Shown here piece after piece: positions 16,975 through 26,031 of a stretch of DNA of 64,000 nucleotides. Numbering within the stretch: the stretch's first letter is position 1; each line of letters starts with the position of its first letter. The position numbers were made by a program, and so were the translations under genes. The stretch covers positions 16,408-80,407 of the forward strand of contig MNYM01000024.1 of assembly GCA_001873065.1 (NCBI GenBank), read 5' to 3'. The notes below the pieces were generated by a model, which saw nothing but the letters and a program-made list of their open reading frames with translations, was not told where the DNA came from and ran no database searches. This stretch comes from Flavobacteriaceae bacterium CG2_30_31_66. GTDB lineage: Bacteria; Bacteroidota; Bacteroidia; Flavobacteriales; Flavobacteriaceae.

Positions 16975-18657
16975 ATGAAAAAATTAATAGTGTGCTTTAT
17001 AATCTCATTGCTTATTTATAATTGTTCTAAAAAATCATCAGTAACAGGTTTTATAGCTGAAAAAGCAATGGTAGTATCCGCAAAAAATGAAGCCTCACAA
17101 ATAGGGTCATCAATACTAAAAAAGGGAGGAAATGCCTTTGACGCTATGATTGCAACCCAATTAGCATTGGCAGTAGCATATCCTTTTGCAGGAAATATAG
17201 GTGGTGGTGGATTTATGGTTTACAGAAATTTCGATGGTCAAAAAGGCGCACTTGATTTTAGAGAAAAAGCTCCTTTAGCGGCTTCAAAAAACATGTATTT
17301 AGATCACTTAGGAAATGTCATCCCAGAAAAAAGCAGCTTTGGTTCTCTCTCTATTGGTGTACCAGGAACTATTGCTGGAATTTTTAAAGTGTACGAAAAA
17401 TTTGGAACACTCCCTTTTAATGAACTTATACAACCTGCAATTGACTTGGCTAGAAATGGAATTGTGATTACTGAAAAACAAGCCAAAAGCTTACAAAACA
17501 ATATTGAATTATTTGGAAAAGTAAATTCGTATCAAACTATTTTTGAAAGAGATTGGAAACAAGGTGATATTTTAAAACAAGAAGAATTAGCACAAACCTT
17601 AGAAAGAATTCGAGATTTTGGAGAAGAAGAATTTTATACCGGAAAAACAGCACAATTATTGGTTGATTATGTAACAGAGATGGGAGGTATAATTACTTTA
17701 GAAGATTTAAAAAAATATAAAGCGATTTGGAGAAAACCAATAGAATTCAAATACAAAAAATACACAATTATTTCAATGACTTTACCCTCTAGTGGAGGCC
17801 TTTGTTTGGCACAAATTTTAAAATCTATTGAACCGTTTAAAATAGATACTATAAAGCACAATTCTACTACTTACATTCAATTATTAACCGAAGCGGAAAG
17901 ACGTGCTTACGCTGACAGAGCACATTATTTAGGAGATATTGATTTTGTAAATGTTCCCATAGACAGCCTTATCCACAAAAATTATATTCAAAAACAGATG
18001 CGCACATTTTCATGGAAAAAGGCAACTCCTTCATCAGAAATTTCTCATGGCAAAATTACAGGATTTGAAAGTAACGAAACTACTCATTACTCTATCATAG
18101 ATCAATTTGGCAATGCAGTTTCTGTAACGACAACATTAAATGGAGCTTACGGTTCAAAGTTGGTTGTAAAAGGTGCCGGTTTTTTATTGAATAACGAAAT
18201 GGACGATTTTAGTGTAAAACCAGGAGTTCCAAATATGTTTGGTTTGGTTGGCTCCGAAACAAATTCAATAGCTCCAGAAAAAAGAATGTTAAGCTCAATG
18301 ACTCCAACAATCGTAGAGGAAAACAACCAATTAAAAATGGTAATTGGAACTCCAGGGGGTTCAACAATTATTACCACTGTGTTACAAAATATTTTGAATG
18401 TTCTCGAATATGATATGGGAATGCAAGAAGCCGTAAGCAAGCCAAGATTTCATCATCAATGGTTGCCAGATATTGTGACTGTAGAACCCAATGGATTTGA
18501 TGAAAAAGAATTAGAAAATTTGAAAAAACTTGGATACACGATTGTTAAAAAAAATTCAGTTGTTCTAGGAAAAGTAGATGCCATTTTGGTTTTAAAAAAC
18601 GGAAAACTTGAAGGAGGTGCTGACCCAAGAGGCGATGATAAGGCAGCAGGATTTTAA
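16975..18657 (+). CDS. ggt: Gamma-glutamyltransferase lipoprotein
   Basis: 560 residues, normal length. It hydrolyses or transfers the gamma-glutamyl group of glutathione in the periplasm. The N-terminus is a lipoprotein signal with lipobox Cys at residue 17 (LIYNC). The self-processing site is NETTHYS, with the catalytic Thr at about residue 369, so a large and a small subunit are expected. Other family marks: NIGGGGFMVYRN near 75, the ALDFREKAP strand, GVPGTIAG and PGGSTIITTV. It lies in a run of same-strand genes after the AcpH-like gene. Confidence 0.95.
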   Translation: MKKLIVCFIISLLIYNCSKKSSVTGFIAEKAMVVSAKNEASQIGSSILKKGGNAFDAMIATQLALAVAYPFAGNIGGGGFMVYRNFDGQKGALDFREKAPLAASKNMYLDHLGNVIPEKSSFGSLSIGVPGTIAGIFKVYEKFGTLPFNELIQPAIDLARNGIVITEKQAKSLQNNIELFGKVNSYQTIFERDWKQGDILKQEELAQTLERIRDFGEEEFYTGKTAQLLVDYVTEMGGIITLEDLKKYKAIWRKPIEFKYKKYTIISMTLPSSGGLCLAQILKSIEPFKIDTIKHNSTTYIQLLTEAERRAYADRAHYLGDIDFVNVPIDSLIHKNYIQKQMRTFSWKKATPSSEISHGKITGFESNETTHYSIIDQFGNAVSVTTTLNGAYGSKLVVKGAGFLLNNEMDDFSVKPGVPNMFGLVGSETNSIAPEKRMLSSMTPTIVEENNQLKMVIGTPGGSTIITTVLQNILNVLEYDMGMQEAVSKPRFHHQWLPDIVTVEPNGFDEKELENLKKLGYTIVKKNSVVLGKVDAILVLKNGKLEGGADPRGDDKAAGF

Positions 18658-18727
18658 CTTTTAAAAAACAACCATCAAAAATAAATTGAAATTTGACAGT
18701 TACCATATAAATTTTAAAAATACCAAT

Positions 18728-19144
18728 ATGATTCAACCCTTTCACCTAGCAATTCCAGTCCAAAATTTAGAAAAATGCAGAACATTTTATAGAGATGTTC
18801 TTCATTGCAAAGAAGGTAGAAGCTCAGATTCTTGGGTCGATTTTGATTTTTTCGGACATCAATTAGTGATTCATCAAAAAGATGATTTTGTTGCTCAAAA
18901 AATTTCAAATCCCGTTGACGGTCATGATGTTCCTGTGCCACATTTCGGGGTTGTGCTAACTTGGAAAGATTGGCAAGATTTGTCTGAAAAACTGAAAGCC
19001 GCAAACACAAAATTTGTCATTGAACCTTGCATTCGTTTCCAAGGAAAAGTGGGCGAACAAGCTACCATGTTTTTCAATGATCCTGAAAATAATGCTCTGG
19101 AATTTAAGGCATTTAAGGATATTAGCCAATTGTTTGAAAAATAA
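18728..19144 (+). CDS. VOC family (glyoxalase/dioxygenase fold) protein
   Basis: About 138 residues from the ATG at 18728, which places [16 protein letters not shown] at the N-terminus as usual for this fold; the frame also has an ATG at 18686 with an atypical extension. Two beta-alpha-beta-beta-beta modules are visible, with metal-type residues His (residue 5 region), His (PHFGV) and Glu (NALEFKAF). Reaction unknown. The third gene of the same-strand run, 70 bases after ggt. Confidence 0.85.
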   Translation: MIQPFHLAIPVQNLEKCRTFYRDVLHCKEGRSSDSWVDFDFFGHQLVIHQKDDFVAQKISNPVDGHDVPVPHFGVVLTWKDWQDLSEKLKAANTKFVIEPCIRFQGKVGEQATMFFNDPENNALEFKAFKDISQLFEK

Positions 19145-19250
19145 AATATACTCTTTTTTCAGTGAAGTATATAAGAATATCTATTTTTTTCAAATATCAA
19201 GTTCATAAAATATTAGTTAATTTAGCCAAATTATCATTCAAAACGTAAAA

Positions 19251-20528
19251 ATGAAAAAGTTTTTTAAATTTTCAGGTATTTTTATAGTACTTATGATTAA
19301 CGCAATTGCCATTTATTATTTTGTAAATAATGAATCTTTGCCCGAAGGAAAAAAAGGACCAGAAGCAGAAATACTTGCAAATAAAATGCTTGAAGCCATT
19401 AACTTTGAAGCATATAAAAATAACGAAATTTTGGCGTGGACTTTTTCAGGAAATCATCATTATATTTGGAAAAAACAAGAGAATACCGTTGAAGTTTCTT
19501 GGGATCAAAATAAGGTAATTCTTGACTTAAAATCCCCAGAAAATTCTGCTGTTTTGGAAAAAAATATGCTTTTAGAAAATCCTAAAATGATAAAAAAAGC
19601 AACTGATTTTTTCAATAATGATTCTTTTTGGTTGATTGCACCTTACAAAATTTTTGACCCTGGAACAGAAAGAAGTATTGTAAAACAGGAAGGAAAAGAT
19701 GCATTAATGGTTACTTACAATTCTGGAGGAACCACGCCTGGAGATTCCTATTTATGGATTTTAGATGAAAATTATTTTCCAACTGCCTATAAAATGTGGG
19801 TAAAAATTATTCCAATTGGGGGCGTTTATGCAACCTGGAATGATTGGAAAAATACAGAATCAGGCATAAAACTGCCAACAAATCACAAACTGTCTATTTT
19901 TGAAATGGAAATCTCAATTACAAATGTGAAAGCAACCAATCAAAAAGCAAATGAATTGGCTGATAAAATTTTGAAAGCAATAAAACATGATGCATATAAA
20001 AAAACTAATTTTATTGAATGGAGTTTTAGAGAAAAACGTTTTTTTAAATGGGATAAAAAAAATAATATTGTGGATGTTTCTTGGGATTCAATTAGAGTAG
20101 ATCTTAACCTAAATGCAACAGAAAAAAGCACCATTTTTTTTAATGAAAAACCCCAAAATTTCAATGAAAATATCATAAAAAATGCCGTTGACATTTTTAA
20201 CAATGATTCTTTTTGGCTAGTTGCTCCTCATAAATTATACGATTTTGGAGTAATCAGAACCTTAAAAAAAATAGAGGGAAAAGATGCCTTGCACGTAAAA
20301 TATACAACAGGTGGATCCACTCCTGGAGATTCTTACTTGTGGATTTTAGATGAAAATTTTATTCCTAAAAGTTTTAAAATGACGGTTCCTAGTATGAATA
20401 TGAAAGATTTAGAAGCAACTTGGGAAGATTGGATTGTGACAGAAAGCAGCACTTTACTCCCAAAAAATCACAAAATTGCTGAAAAAACCGTCCTGAGTAT
20501 GGGAATTGTTAAAGGATATAATCAATGA
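19251..20528 (+). CDS. Membrane-anchored protein of two tandem copies of an unknown domain
   Basis: 425 residues. An N-terminal hydrophobic segment (about 8-25) acts as signal or anchor. Two copies of the same ~190-residue domain follow (about 40-228 and 233-420). Each has an ANKML/ADKIL helix, a WSF/WTF strand, EVSWD/DVSWD, FNNDSFWL (121-128 and 316-323), GKDAL, and TPGDSYLWILDEN (162-174 and 357-369), an offset of 195 residues. I do not recognise the family; a periplasmic beta-rich domain is likely. The stop overlaps the next start by 4 bases, so it is coupled to the AI-2E family transporter. Confidence 0.75.
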   Translation: MKKFFKFSGIFIVLMINAIAIYYFVNNESLPEGKKGPEAEILANKMLEAINFEAYKNNEILAWTFSGNHHYIWKKQENTVEVSWDQNKVILDLKSPENSAVLEKNMLLENPKMIKKATDFFNNDSFWLIAPYKIFDPGTERSIVKQEGKDALMVTYNSGGTTPGDSYLWILDENYFPTAYKMWVKIIPIGGVYATWNDWKNTESGIKLPTNHKLSIFEMEISITNVKATNQKANELADKILKAIKHDAYKKTNFIEWSFREKRFFKWDKKNNIVDVSWDSIRVDLNLNATEKSTIFFNEKPQNFNENIIKNAVDIFNNDSFWLVAPHKLYDFGVIRTLKKIEGKDALHVKYTTGGSTPGDSYLWILDENFIPKSFKMTVPSMNMKDLEATWEDWIVTESSTLLPKNHKIAEKTVLSMGIVKGYNQ

Positions 20529-21607
20529 ACTCAAAAATAATTGCAAACGGAATTTTAAGAGCAGTCGCCGTTCTTGTTGGAATTGCAATTTTACTTTACT
20601 TTTTTTACGTAATCCAATCTGTGATTGTGTATATCGTGATTGCTGGTGTATTATCTTTAATTGGTCGACCACTTATTTTTTTACTTCGAAGAAAATTTAA
20701 GTTTCCTAATACTTTGGCTGTTATTACAACAATGTTTTTGATGATTGGTCTTATTACTGGACTTGTTTTTATGTTTATTCCACTTATTTTAGAACAAGGA
20801 AGAAGTTTGTCACTTTTAGAAATTGAACAATTAGAAAAAAATATTCTAGAAATTTATAACCAAATTATCAACTACTTTTCATTAAGAGGAATTGATATTC
20901 CAAGTCAAGTTGATGACATTGATTTCGCAAAAAAATTTCAAATAATTCCATATTTATTAAACGGTTTTGTTGGCGGTTTGGGTTCTTTTAGTGCTGGCTT
21001 ATTTTCTGTTCTTTTTATTTCATTTTTCTTCATGAAAGACCGTAAATTATTAAAAAATTCTATGTTAACACTTTTACCAGAAAATAATGAAGAAAAAATT
21101 TCAAATTCTTTAGAGCAAATCAATGAAATGCTCTCTAAATATTTTATAGGAATTGTTTTACAGATTACAATTTTATTTATCCTGAACACTATTATTTTAG
21201 CATCTTTCGGAATTTCTAATGCAATCGTGATTGCTTTTTTATGTTCATTATTCAATTTATTGCCTTACATAGGTCCTTTAATTGGAGGAACTTTAATGTT
21301 TTTTTTATCAATGATTAGTAAAATTGGTTTGGATTTTCAGTCAGAAATTTTACCAACTTCTTTATGGATTTTATTCTTTTTCTTGATTACACAAATTCTC
21401 GACAATTTAATCAGCGAACCAATTATTTTTTCAAAAGCAACAAAATCACATCCTTTAGAAATATTTTTGATAATTATTATTTGTGGATTGTTATTTGGAG
21501 TGGTTGGAATGATGGTTGCAGTGCCTTCTTATACCTCATTGAAATTAATTTTAAAAGAATTTTTTTCTGAAAATAAAATCGTTAAATCGTTAACCAAAAG
21601 TCTTTAA
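20525..21607 (+). CDS. AI-2E family transporter (PerM/TqsA type)
   Basis: 360 residues with about 7-8 membrane segments in the typical pattern: two helix pairs, a soluble stretch (about residues 95-145), then the conserved C-terminal region including LLPYIGPLIGGTLMF and SHPLEIFLIIIICGLLFGVVGMM read as separate segments. The family includes an autoinducer-2 exporter and sodium antiporters, so the substrate is unknown. Starts inside the stop of the duplicated-domain gene (ATGA overlap). Confidence 0.9.
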   Translation: MNSKIIANGILRAVAVLVGIAILLYFFYVIQSVIVYIVIAGVLSLIGRPLIFLLRRKFKFPNTLAVITTMFLMIGLITGLVFMFIPLILEQGRSLSLLEIEQLEKNILEIYNQIINYFSLRGIDIPSQVDDIDFAKKFQIIPYLLNGFVGGLGSFSAGLFSVLFISFFFMKDRKLLKNSMLTLLPENNEEKISNSLEQINEMLSKYFIGIVLQITILFILNTIILASFGISNAIVIAFLCSLFNLLPYIGPLIGGTLMFFLSMISKIGLDFQSEILPTSLWILFFFLITQILDNLISEPIIFSKATKSHPLEIFLIIIICGLLFGVVGMMVAVPSYTSLKLILKEFFSENKIVKSLTKSL

Positions 21608-21612
21608 ATTTT

Positions 21613-22788
21613 TTGAATTCAGCTATTTTATTTGATGAAGCCCAACATTTTATAAATTTTCATTTGCATGATGATTTGACAAAATTACTCTTCAAAGGAA
21701 GTCCTTTTAGTGATATAACCATCCAAGAATTGGCAAATCAAATTTTAGCAAAAAACAAATCTGAAAAAAAATTACCAACCTGGTTTGGACTCAAAAAGTG
21801 TTATTTTCCTGATAAAGTTAGCATTGAACAAACATCTTCTGAAATCACTGCCGAATACAAATCAAAACTTATAACTGGAAATTCAATTATTGATATCACT
21901 GGAGGATTTGGTGTAGATTCATTTTATTTTTCTAAAGTTTTTAAAAGTATAATTCATTGTGAAATTGATAAAAAACTATCAAAAATTGTTGCACATAATT
22001 TTAAACAATTACAAATAAAGAACACACAATTCATTTCTGAAAACGGTATACATTATTTAAAAGAAAAAAAGGATTTTTTTGATTGGATTTATATTGATCC
22101 ATCAAGAAGAAATGATGAAAATGAAAAAGTTTTTTTGCTCAAAGATTGCGCCCCAAACGTACCAGAAAACTTGGATTTTTTATTTACAAAAACGAATCAA
22201 ATTTTAATAAAAACTTCGCCAATATTAGATATTTCAAGTACTATAAAAGAATTAAAATTTGTTAAAGAAATTCATGTTGTTGCAGTTCAAAATGAAGTAA
22301 AAGAATTACTTTTCATTTTAGAAAAAAACAATGCTCCAAAAATTAAAATTATAACAATCAATATTTTAAAAGAAAAAATACAGGAATTTCAGTTTTTTCA
22401 TAAAGAACAAGAATCTGTAAAATATTCGCTTCCTCTTAGCTATTTATTCGAACCAAATGCAGCCATTTTAAAATCTGGAGGTTTTGAACAAATAGCTTCT
22501 CAAATGTCAGTTTTTAAATTGCATAAACACACACATCTATACACTTCTGACATAATTATTGATTTTCCTGGCAGGATATTCAAAGTAGAATCTGTAATAA
22601 ATTATGATAAAAAAAAGTTAACAAAACACTTTCCACAAAGCAAAGCAAATATTACAATTCGCAATTTTCCAAAATCTGTAGCCCTCATTCGAAAACAAAC
22701 TGGATTAAAAGATGGAGGGGATTTCTATGTTTTTTTTACAACAGATTTAAACAATCACTTAAAAGTAATCATTTGTAAGAAGAATTAA
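21613..22788 (+). CDS. Class I SAM-dependent methyltransferase with THUMP-like domain
   Basis: 391 residues. The methyltransferase core lies near residues 95-200: IDITGGFGVDSFYFS is the SAM-binding loop and YIDPSRRNDENEKV is a DPSRR box typical of this Bacteroidota family. The C-terminal part (after about 290) fits the THUMP-like/ferredoxin-like domain, suggesting an RNA substrate, but none is proven. The start is TTG at 21613: the frame has a stop at 21583 and no ATG before a late internal Met, and TTG gives the expected N-terminus. It follows the AI-2E transporter by 5 bases. Confidence 0.85.
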   Translation: MNSAILFDEAQHFINFHLHDDLTKLLFKGSPFSDITIQELANQILAKNKSEKKLPTWFGLKKCYFPDKVSIEQTSSEITAEYKSKLITGNSIIDITGGFGVDSFYFSKVFKSIIHCEIDKKLSKIVAHNFKQLQIKNTQFISENGIHYLKEKKDFFDWIYIDPSRRNDENEKVFLLKDCAPNVPENLDFLFTKTNQILIKTSPILDISSTIKELKFVKEIHVVAVQNEVKELLFILEKNNAPKIKIITINILKEKIQEFQFFHKEQESVKYSLPLSYLFEPNAAILKSGGFEQIASQMSVFKLHKHTHLYTSDIIIDFPGRIFKVESVINYDKKKLTKHFPQSKANITIRNFPKSVALIRKQTGLKDGGDFYVFFTTDLNNHLKVIICKKN

Positions 22789-22848
22789 CAAATACTTAAT
22801 TTTTGAAAAAAAATCTATTAAAATTCATCAAGATTTAAAATTATTTAT

Positions 22849-22934
22849 TAGATTTGTAGCACTTTATGTGTTTTATTTTTAGGGGTATAAAACACTAAAA
22901 AATAGTCTCGATTTCATATCGAGACTTTTTTTTA
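22849..22934 (+). ncRNA. Probable small RNA with own promoter and terminator
   Basis: TAGATTTG at 22849-22856 is a promoter -7 box. About 10 bases later begins a region with no ORF. It contains hairpin 1 (9-bp stem GTGTTTTAT, 22868-22876, with ATAAAACAC, 22887-22895, loop TTTTAGGGGT) and then a 9-bp intrinsic terminator (22904-22926) with eight T. The expected RNA is about 70 nt. It could instead be only a decorated terminator for the gene ending at 22788, but the internal promoter box argues for an independent RNA. I do not recognise the family. Confidence 0.45.
22904..22934. terminator. Intrinsic terminator, also usable from the minus strand
   Basis: Stem AGTCTCGAT (22904-22912) with ATCGAGACT (22918-22926), 5-base loop, then T-run; an A-run precedes it, so it can act on both strands. 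Confidence 0.8.
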
Positions 22935-22947
22935 AAATAACTTAAAG

Positions 22948-22973
22948 TAAATTGAAAAACTTTTTTCAATTTA
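22948..22973 (-). terminator. Hairpin after the small membrane protein gene
   Basis: 12-bp AT-rich stem (22948-22959 with 22962-22973), 44 bases past the stop at 23017 on the minus strand. Weak, as the stem is nearly all A/T. Confidence 0.35.
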
Positions 22974-23016
22974 CAAGCTAAATTTCAATAGATTTTCAAA
23001 CTTAATTTTTCTGAAA

Positions 23017-23235
23017 TTAATTCATTTTTGGGTTAAACAACGTTTTTAAAATTTTTTTTGAAAAAATTGTTAAAACAATTAGAAATGGAAATAATGAAAA
23101 GAAAAAAGTCATCACCATCATTCCATCAAAAAAACTTTTTAAATCAGGCATTGTTGTCAAATAACTGCCAGAAAAGTACAAAAGTGTTGAGGTAGATACA
23201 AGCAAAAAAGCTTGTTTAAAGAAATTTTTGTTCAT
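23017..23235 (-). CDS. Small two-segment membrane protein, unknown
   Basis: 72 residues, with two hydrophobic stretches (about residues 9-27 and 38-60) separated by a short loop (TTMPDLKSFFDG) and a Lys-rich tail (SKKILKTLFNPKMN). It is 75 bases downstream of the symporter gene on the same strand and may be the tail of that operon. Composition and design look like a genuine small inner-membrane protein, but I know of no family. Confidence 0.5.
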   Translation of the reverse strand: MNKNFFKQAFLLVSTSTLLYFSGSYLTTMPDLKSFFDGMMVMTFFFSLFPFLIVLTIFSKKILKTLFNPKMN

Positions 23236-23310
23236 AATATGGGGGAATTAAGAAATTTATTGCGCCAATATACAATAATATTTTAAACAAGTGAAAATTA
23301 TCATTTTTGT

Positions 23311-25122
23311 TTATAAAATTTTGCTCTTCAAAGTTTTCCAAACCTCTATTAAAAAATAAAGTGTTACCAAAAATAATAAAGCAGTTAACAACGCATATTT
23401 CACATTCCCATAAATCAAGAAACCGGTTGTAAAAAGAATTGAATAAATAAGGACGCAACCCAATAACATTGCTAAAATTCCTGAAGGAACTGTCCAATGT
23501 TGATTCGATTGATAATCTATATTTTTTTGTTCACAAACTGATTTAAAATAATATGTCCAACTTGGACCTCCAGGATTTGTTTTTTTATAAAATTTAATCA
23601 ACGTTTCATCACTTTCAGGTTTTGTCAAAAAAGTAACGATTACCCAAATTATTGTTGTTACTAAAACCGTTAATGGAAATTTTGACCAACTAGGAAAAAG
23701 ACCATTTATTCCGAAAAAAATATCATTTATGGTTTGACTTGAAAAAAGTAATGACACACATCCAGAAACAATCATTGCTGAAATTTCACTCCAAGTATTT
23801 ATTCTCCACCAAAACCATCTCAGAATAAAAATCAAACCCGTTCCAGCACCAAACATGATGATGATATCAAAAAGCTGTTTCGCATTTTGCAAGTATAAAG
23901 CAAAAACTGGACTAAAAATCATTAAAACAATCGTGGATATTTTTCCAGTCAATACCAATTCTTTTTCTGAGGCATTTTTATTGATATGCTGTTTGTAAAA
24001 ATCATTGACAATATAAGAAGAACCCCAATTTAGATGTGTTGAAATAGTTGACATATAAGCTGCAATTAATGAAGCCAAGACCAAACCTAACAGGCCATTT
24101 GGTAATTTGGTTAGCATGGCTGAATACGCTAAATCATGCCCTAATTTATTATCAGCAATATTAGGAAAAGCATCTTTGATACTTGCAACATCCGGAAAAA
24201 CTACCAATGAAGCTAAAGCCACCAAAATCCAAGGCCAAGGACGCAGAGCATAATGCATAATATTGAAGAAAAAAGTAGCACCAATTGCATGATTTTCATT
24301 TTTTGCGGCCAACATTCTTTGGGCAATATATCCTCCTCCTCCAGGTTCTGCTCCTGGATACCAAGAACTCCACCACTGAACAGTTAGTGGAATAATTAAC
24401 AACGTAATCAACGCTTCTTTATCCGAAAAATCAGGAAGAATTGACAATTTGTCAACCACATTTTTATGAGTTAATAAAGCTTGAATTCCGCCAACTTCAG
24501 GAATATTTACCAAATAATATGCAGCACCAATTGCACCAGCCATCGCAGTAAAAAACAAGATAAAATCAGTATAAACCACACCTTTAAAACCTCCTAAAGT
24601 ACTGAAAATTAAAGTAACTGTTCCTGCATAAAGTATGGTTTCCCATGGCTCTAAACCAAGCATGATTCCACCAATTTTTATAGCAGCTAAAGTAACACCC
24701 GACATTGCAAAAACATTGAACAAAAAACCAAGATACAATGCCCTAAAAGCCCTTAAAAACTTCGCTGGTTTGCCTCCATAACGCAATTCATAAAATTCAA
24801 TATCTGTTTTTAAATCTGACTTTCTCCAAAGTTTTGCATATACAAAAACAGTTAATAATCCTGTAATCAAAAAAGCCCACCACATCCAATTTGCAGAAAC
24901 GCCATCATTTCTAACAATATCAGTGACAAAATTTGGTGTGTCAGTAGAAAAAGTTGTTGCAACCATTGAAACGCCCAATAACCACCAAGGCATGGTTCTT
25001 CCGGAGAGAAAATATTCAGTAGAATTTTTTGCTGATTTTTTTGAGACGTAAATTCCGATGAACAACGTAATCGCAAAAAAGAATATTATGATAATATAAT
25101 CTGAAATATTTAGCGCAATCAT
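23311..25122 (-). CDS. Sodium:solute symporter (SSS family), amino-sugar operon
   Basis: 603 residues, about 14 membrane segments. SSS landmarks are GRTMPWWLLGVSMVATTFS (about 42-60), a GGFKGVVYTDF segment and a YMSTISTHLNWGSSYIVND stretch with sodium-site Ser/Thr. Last large gene of a five-gene operon with a GH20 hexosaminidase, sugar kinase and nucleotidyltransferase, so import of a sugar released by the GH20 enzyme is the likely role. 36 bases separate it from the nucleotidyltransferase. Confidence 0.9.
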   Translation of the reverse strand: MIALNISDYIIIIFFFAITLFIGIYVSKKSAKNSTEYFLSGRTMPWWLLGVSMVATTFSTDTPNFVTDIVRNDGVSANWMWWAFLITGLLTVFVYAKLWRKSDLKTDIEFYELRYGGKPAKFLRAFRALYLGFLFNVFAMSGVTLAAIKIGGIMLGLEPWETILYAGTVTLIFSTLGGFKGVVYTDFILFFTAMAGAIGAAYYLVNIPEVGGIQALLTHKNVVDKLSILPDFSDKEALITLLIIPLTVQWWSSWYPGAEPGGGGYIAQRMLAAKNENHAIGATFFFNIMHYALRPWPWILVALASLVVFPDVASIKDAFPNIADNKLGHDLAYSAMLTKLPNGLLGLVLASLIAAYMSTISTHLNWGSSYIVNDFYKQHINKNASEKELVLTGKISTIVLMIFSPVFALYLQNAKQLFDIIIMFGAGTGLIFILRWFWWRINTWSEISAMIVSGCVSLLFSSQTINDIFFGINGLFPSWSKFPLTVLVTTIIWVIVTFLTKPESDETLIKFYKKTNPGGPSWTYYFKSVCEQKNIDYQSNQHWTVPSGILAMLLGCVLIYSILFTTGFLIYGNVKYALLTALLFLVTLYFLIEVWKTLKSKIL

Positions 25123-25158
25123 GTTCTTATTTTTTGATGAAAATTAGATTTTTTTTTA

Positions 25159-26028
25159 TTACCATTTTAATTCGTTTTGAAATTCATTTTTTAAATAATC
25201 TCTAATCACATTAATGTCTTCTTTCGAAGTTAAATCAGGAACATGCTCAGAAAGAAGAATTCCTAAAAATGCTTTTGAGTCGTCATGAACCCGATTTAAA
25301 ACTACAGTTGGCAGTTCTTTTTCGTTTCTTTCAGTGTTTACTGGGCAATTTTTTAAATATGTAAACATGGTTTTTCCATCAAATTTAAATATATTCATAC
25401 TAACTCTTATTTTCCCAAACAAGTCTTTGTATTTGTTGGCTATTTTCTCTGTTGGTTTTTCGATAATATTTATCAGATAATTCTCGGTATCTAAATTCAT
25501 AATCGCAAAACCCAAAATTTTTTCTAAAGAAAAATCTAAGGCATCTCTGTCGTAAGAAATAAATGCGTTTTTATTTTTTGTTTCTCGTAATAATTTCAAT
25601 GCTTTTACAGAATATAAATTGTCACTATTACAAATTGTATATTGTTGAGTATTCAGTTCAGGAAATTGTTCAACTGCCTGAAAAACTGCATCTGCAGTTC
25701 CAAAAGGTTTTATCCTGTTCTCAGCAATGTATTGAATTGCAAATGAGATTGACAATCCATGAAAGTTGTTCGATTTTTCTTTTCCATACAACTCATAGAA
25801 TAATGTTCCTTGTTCGTTGATGACAATATAAATATTTTTATAACCCGCTTTTTTTGCATTAAACAATAAATAATCAAGTAAGGGTCTGCCATCATTTCCA
25901 ACACTAATTAAACTTTTACTTCGTTCATTTGCTTGATCTTCTTCTTCTTTAGTCAAGAAATTTGTTGTGGTGTTTTGCTTCATTCTAGAAGACATTCCAG
26001 CTGCCAAAATTATTAAATTGTCGTGCAT
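25159..26028 (-). CDS. Sugar-phosphate nucleotidyltransferase
   Basis: 289 residues. The N-terminal LIILAAGMSSRMKQ (residues 5-18) is the NTP-binding GxGxR-type loop of the NDP-sugar pyrophosphorylase family. CNSDNLYS near 133 holds the metal-binding Asp. It would convert a sugar-1-phosphate and NTP to an NDP-sugar. It lies 3 bases after the GHMP kinase gene, so the pair likely makes sugar-1-phosphate and then NDP-sugar. Which sugar and which nucleotide are not visible. Confidence 0.85.
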   Translation of the reverse strand: MHDNLIILAAGMSSRMKQNTTTNFLTKEEEDQANERSKSLISVGNDGRPLLDYLLFNAKKAGYKNIYIVINEQGTLFYELYGKEKSNNFHGLSISFAIQYIAENRIKPFGTADAVFQAVEQFPELNTQQYTICNSDNLYSVKALKLLRETKNKNAFISYDRDALDFSLEKILGFAIMNLDTENYLINIIEKPTEKIANKYKDLFGKIRVSMNIFKFDGKTMFTYLKNCPVNTERNEKELPTVVLNRVHDDSKAFLGILLSEHVPDLTSKEDINVIRDYLKNEFQNELKW

Positions 26029-26031
26029 TTC

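Noticed and set aside
23216..23497. 93-residue minus-strand ORF
   Set aside because: It overlaps the end of the symporter in another frame and the start of the 72-residue gene, with no coding character.
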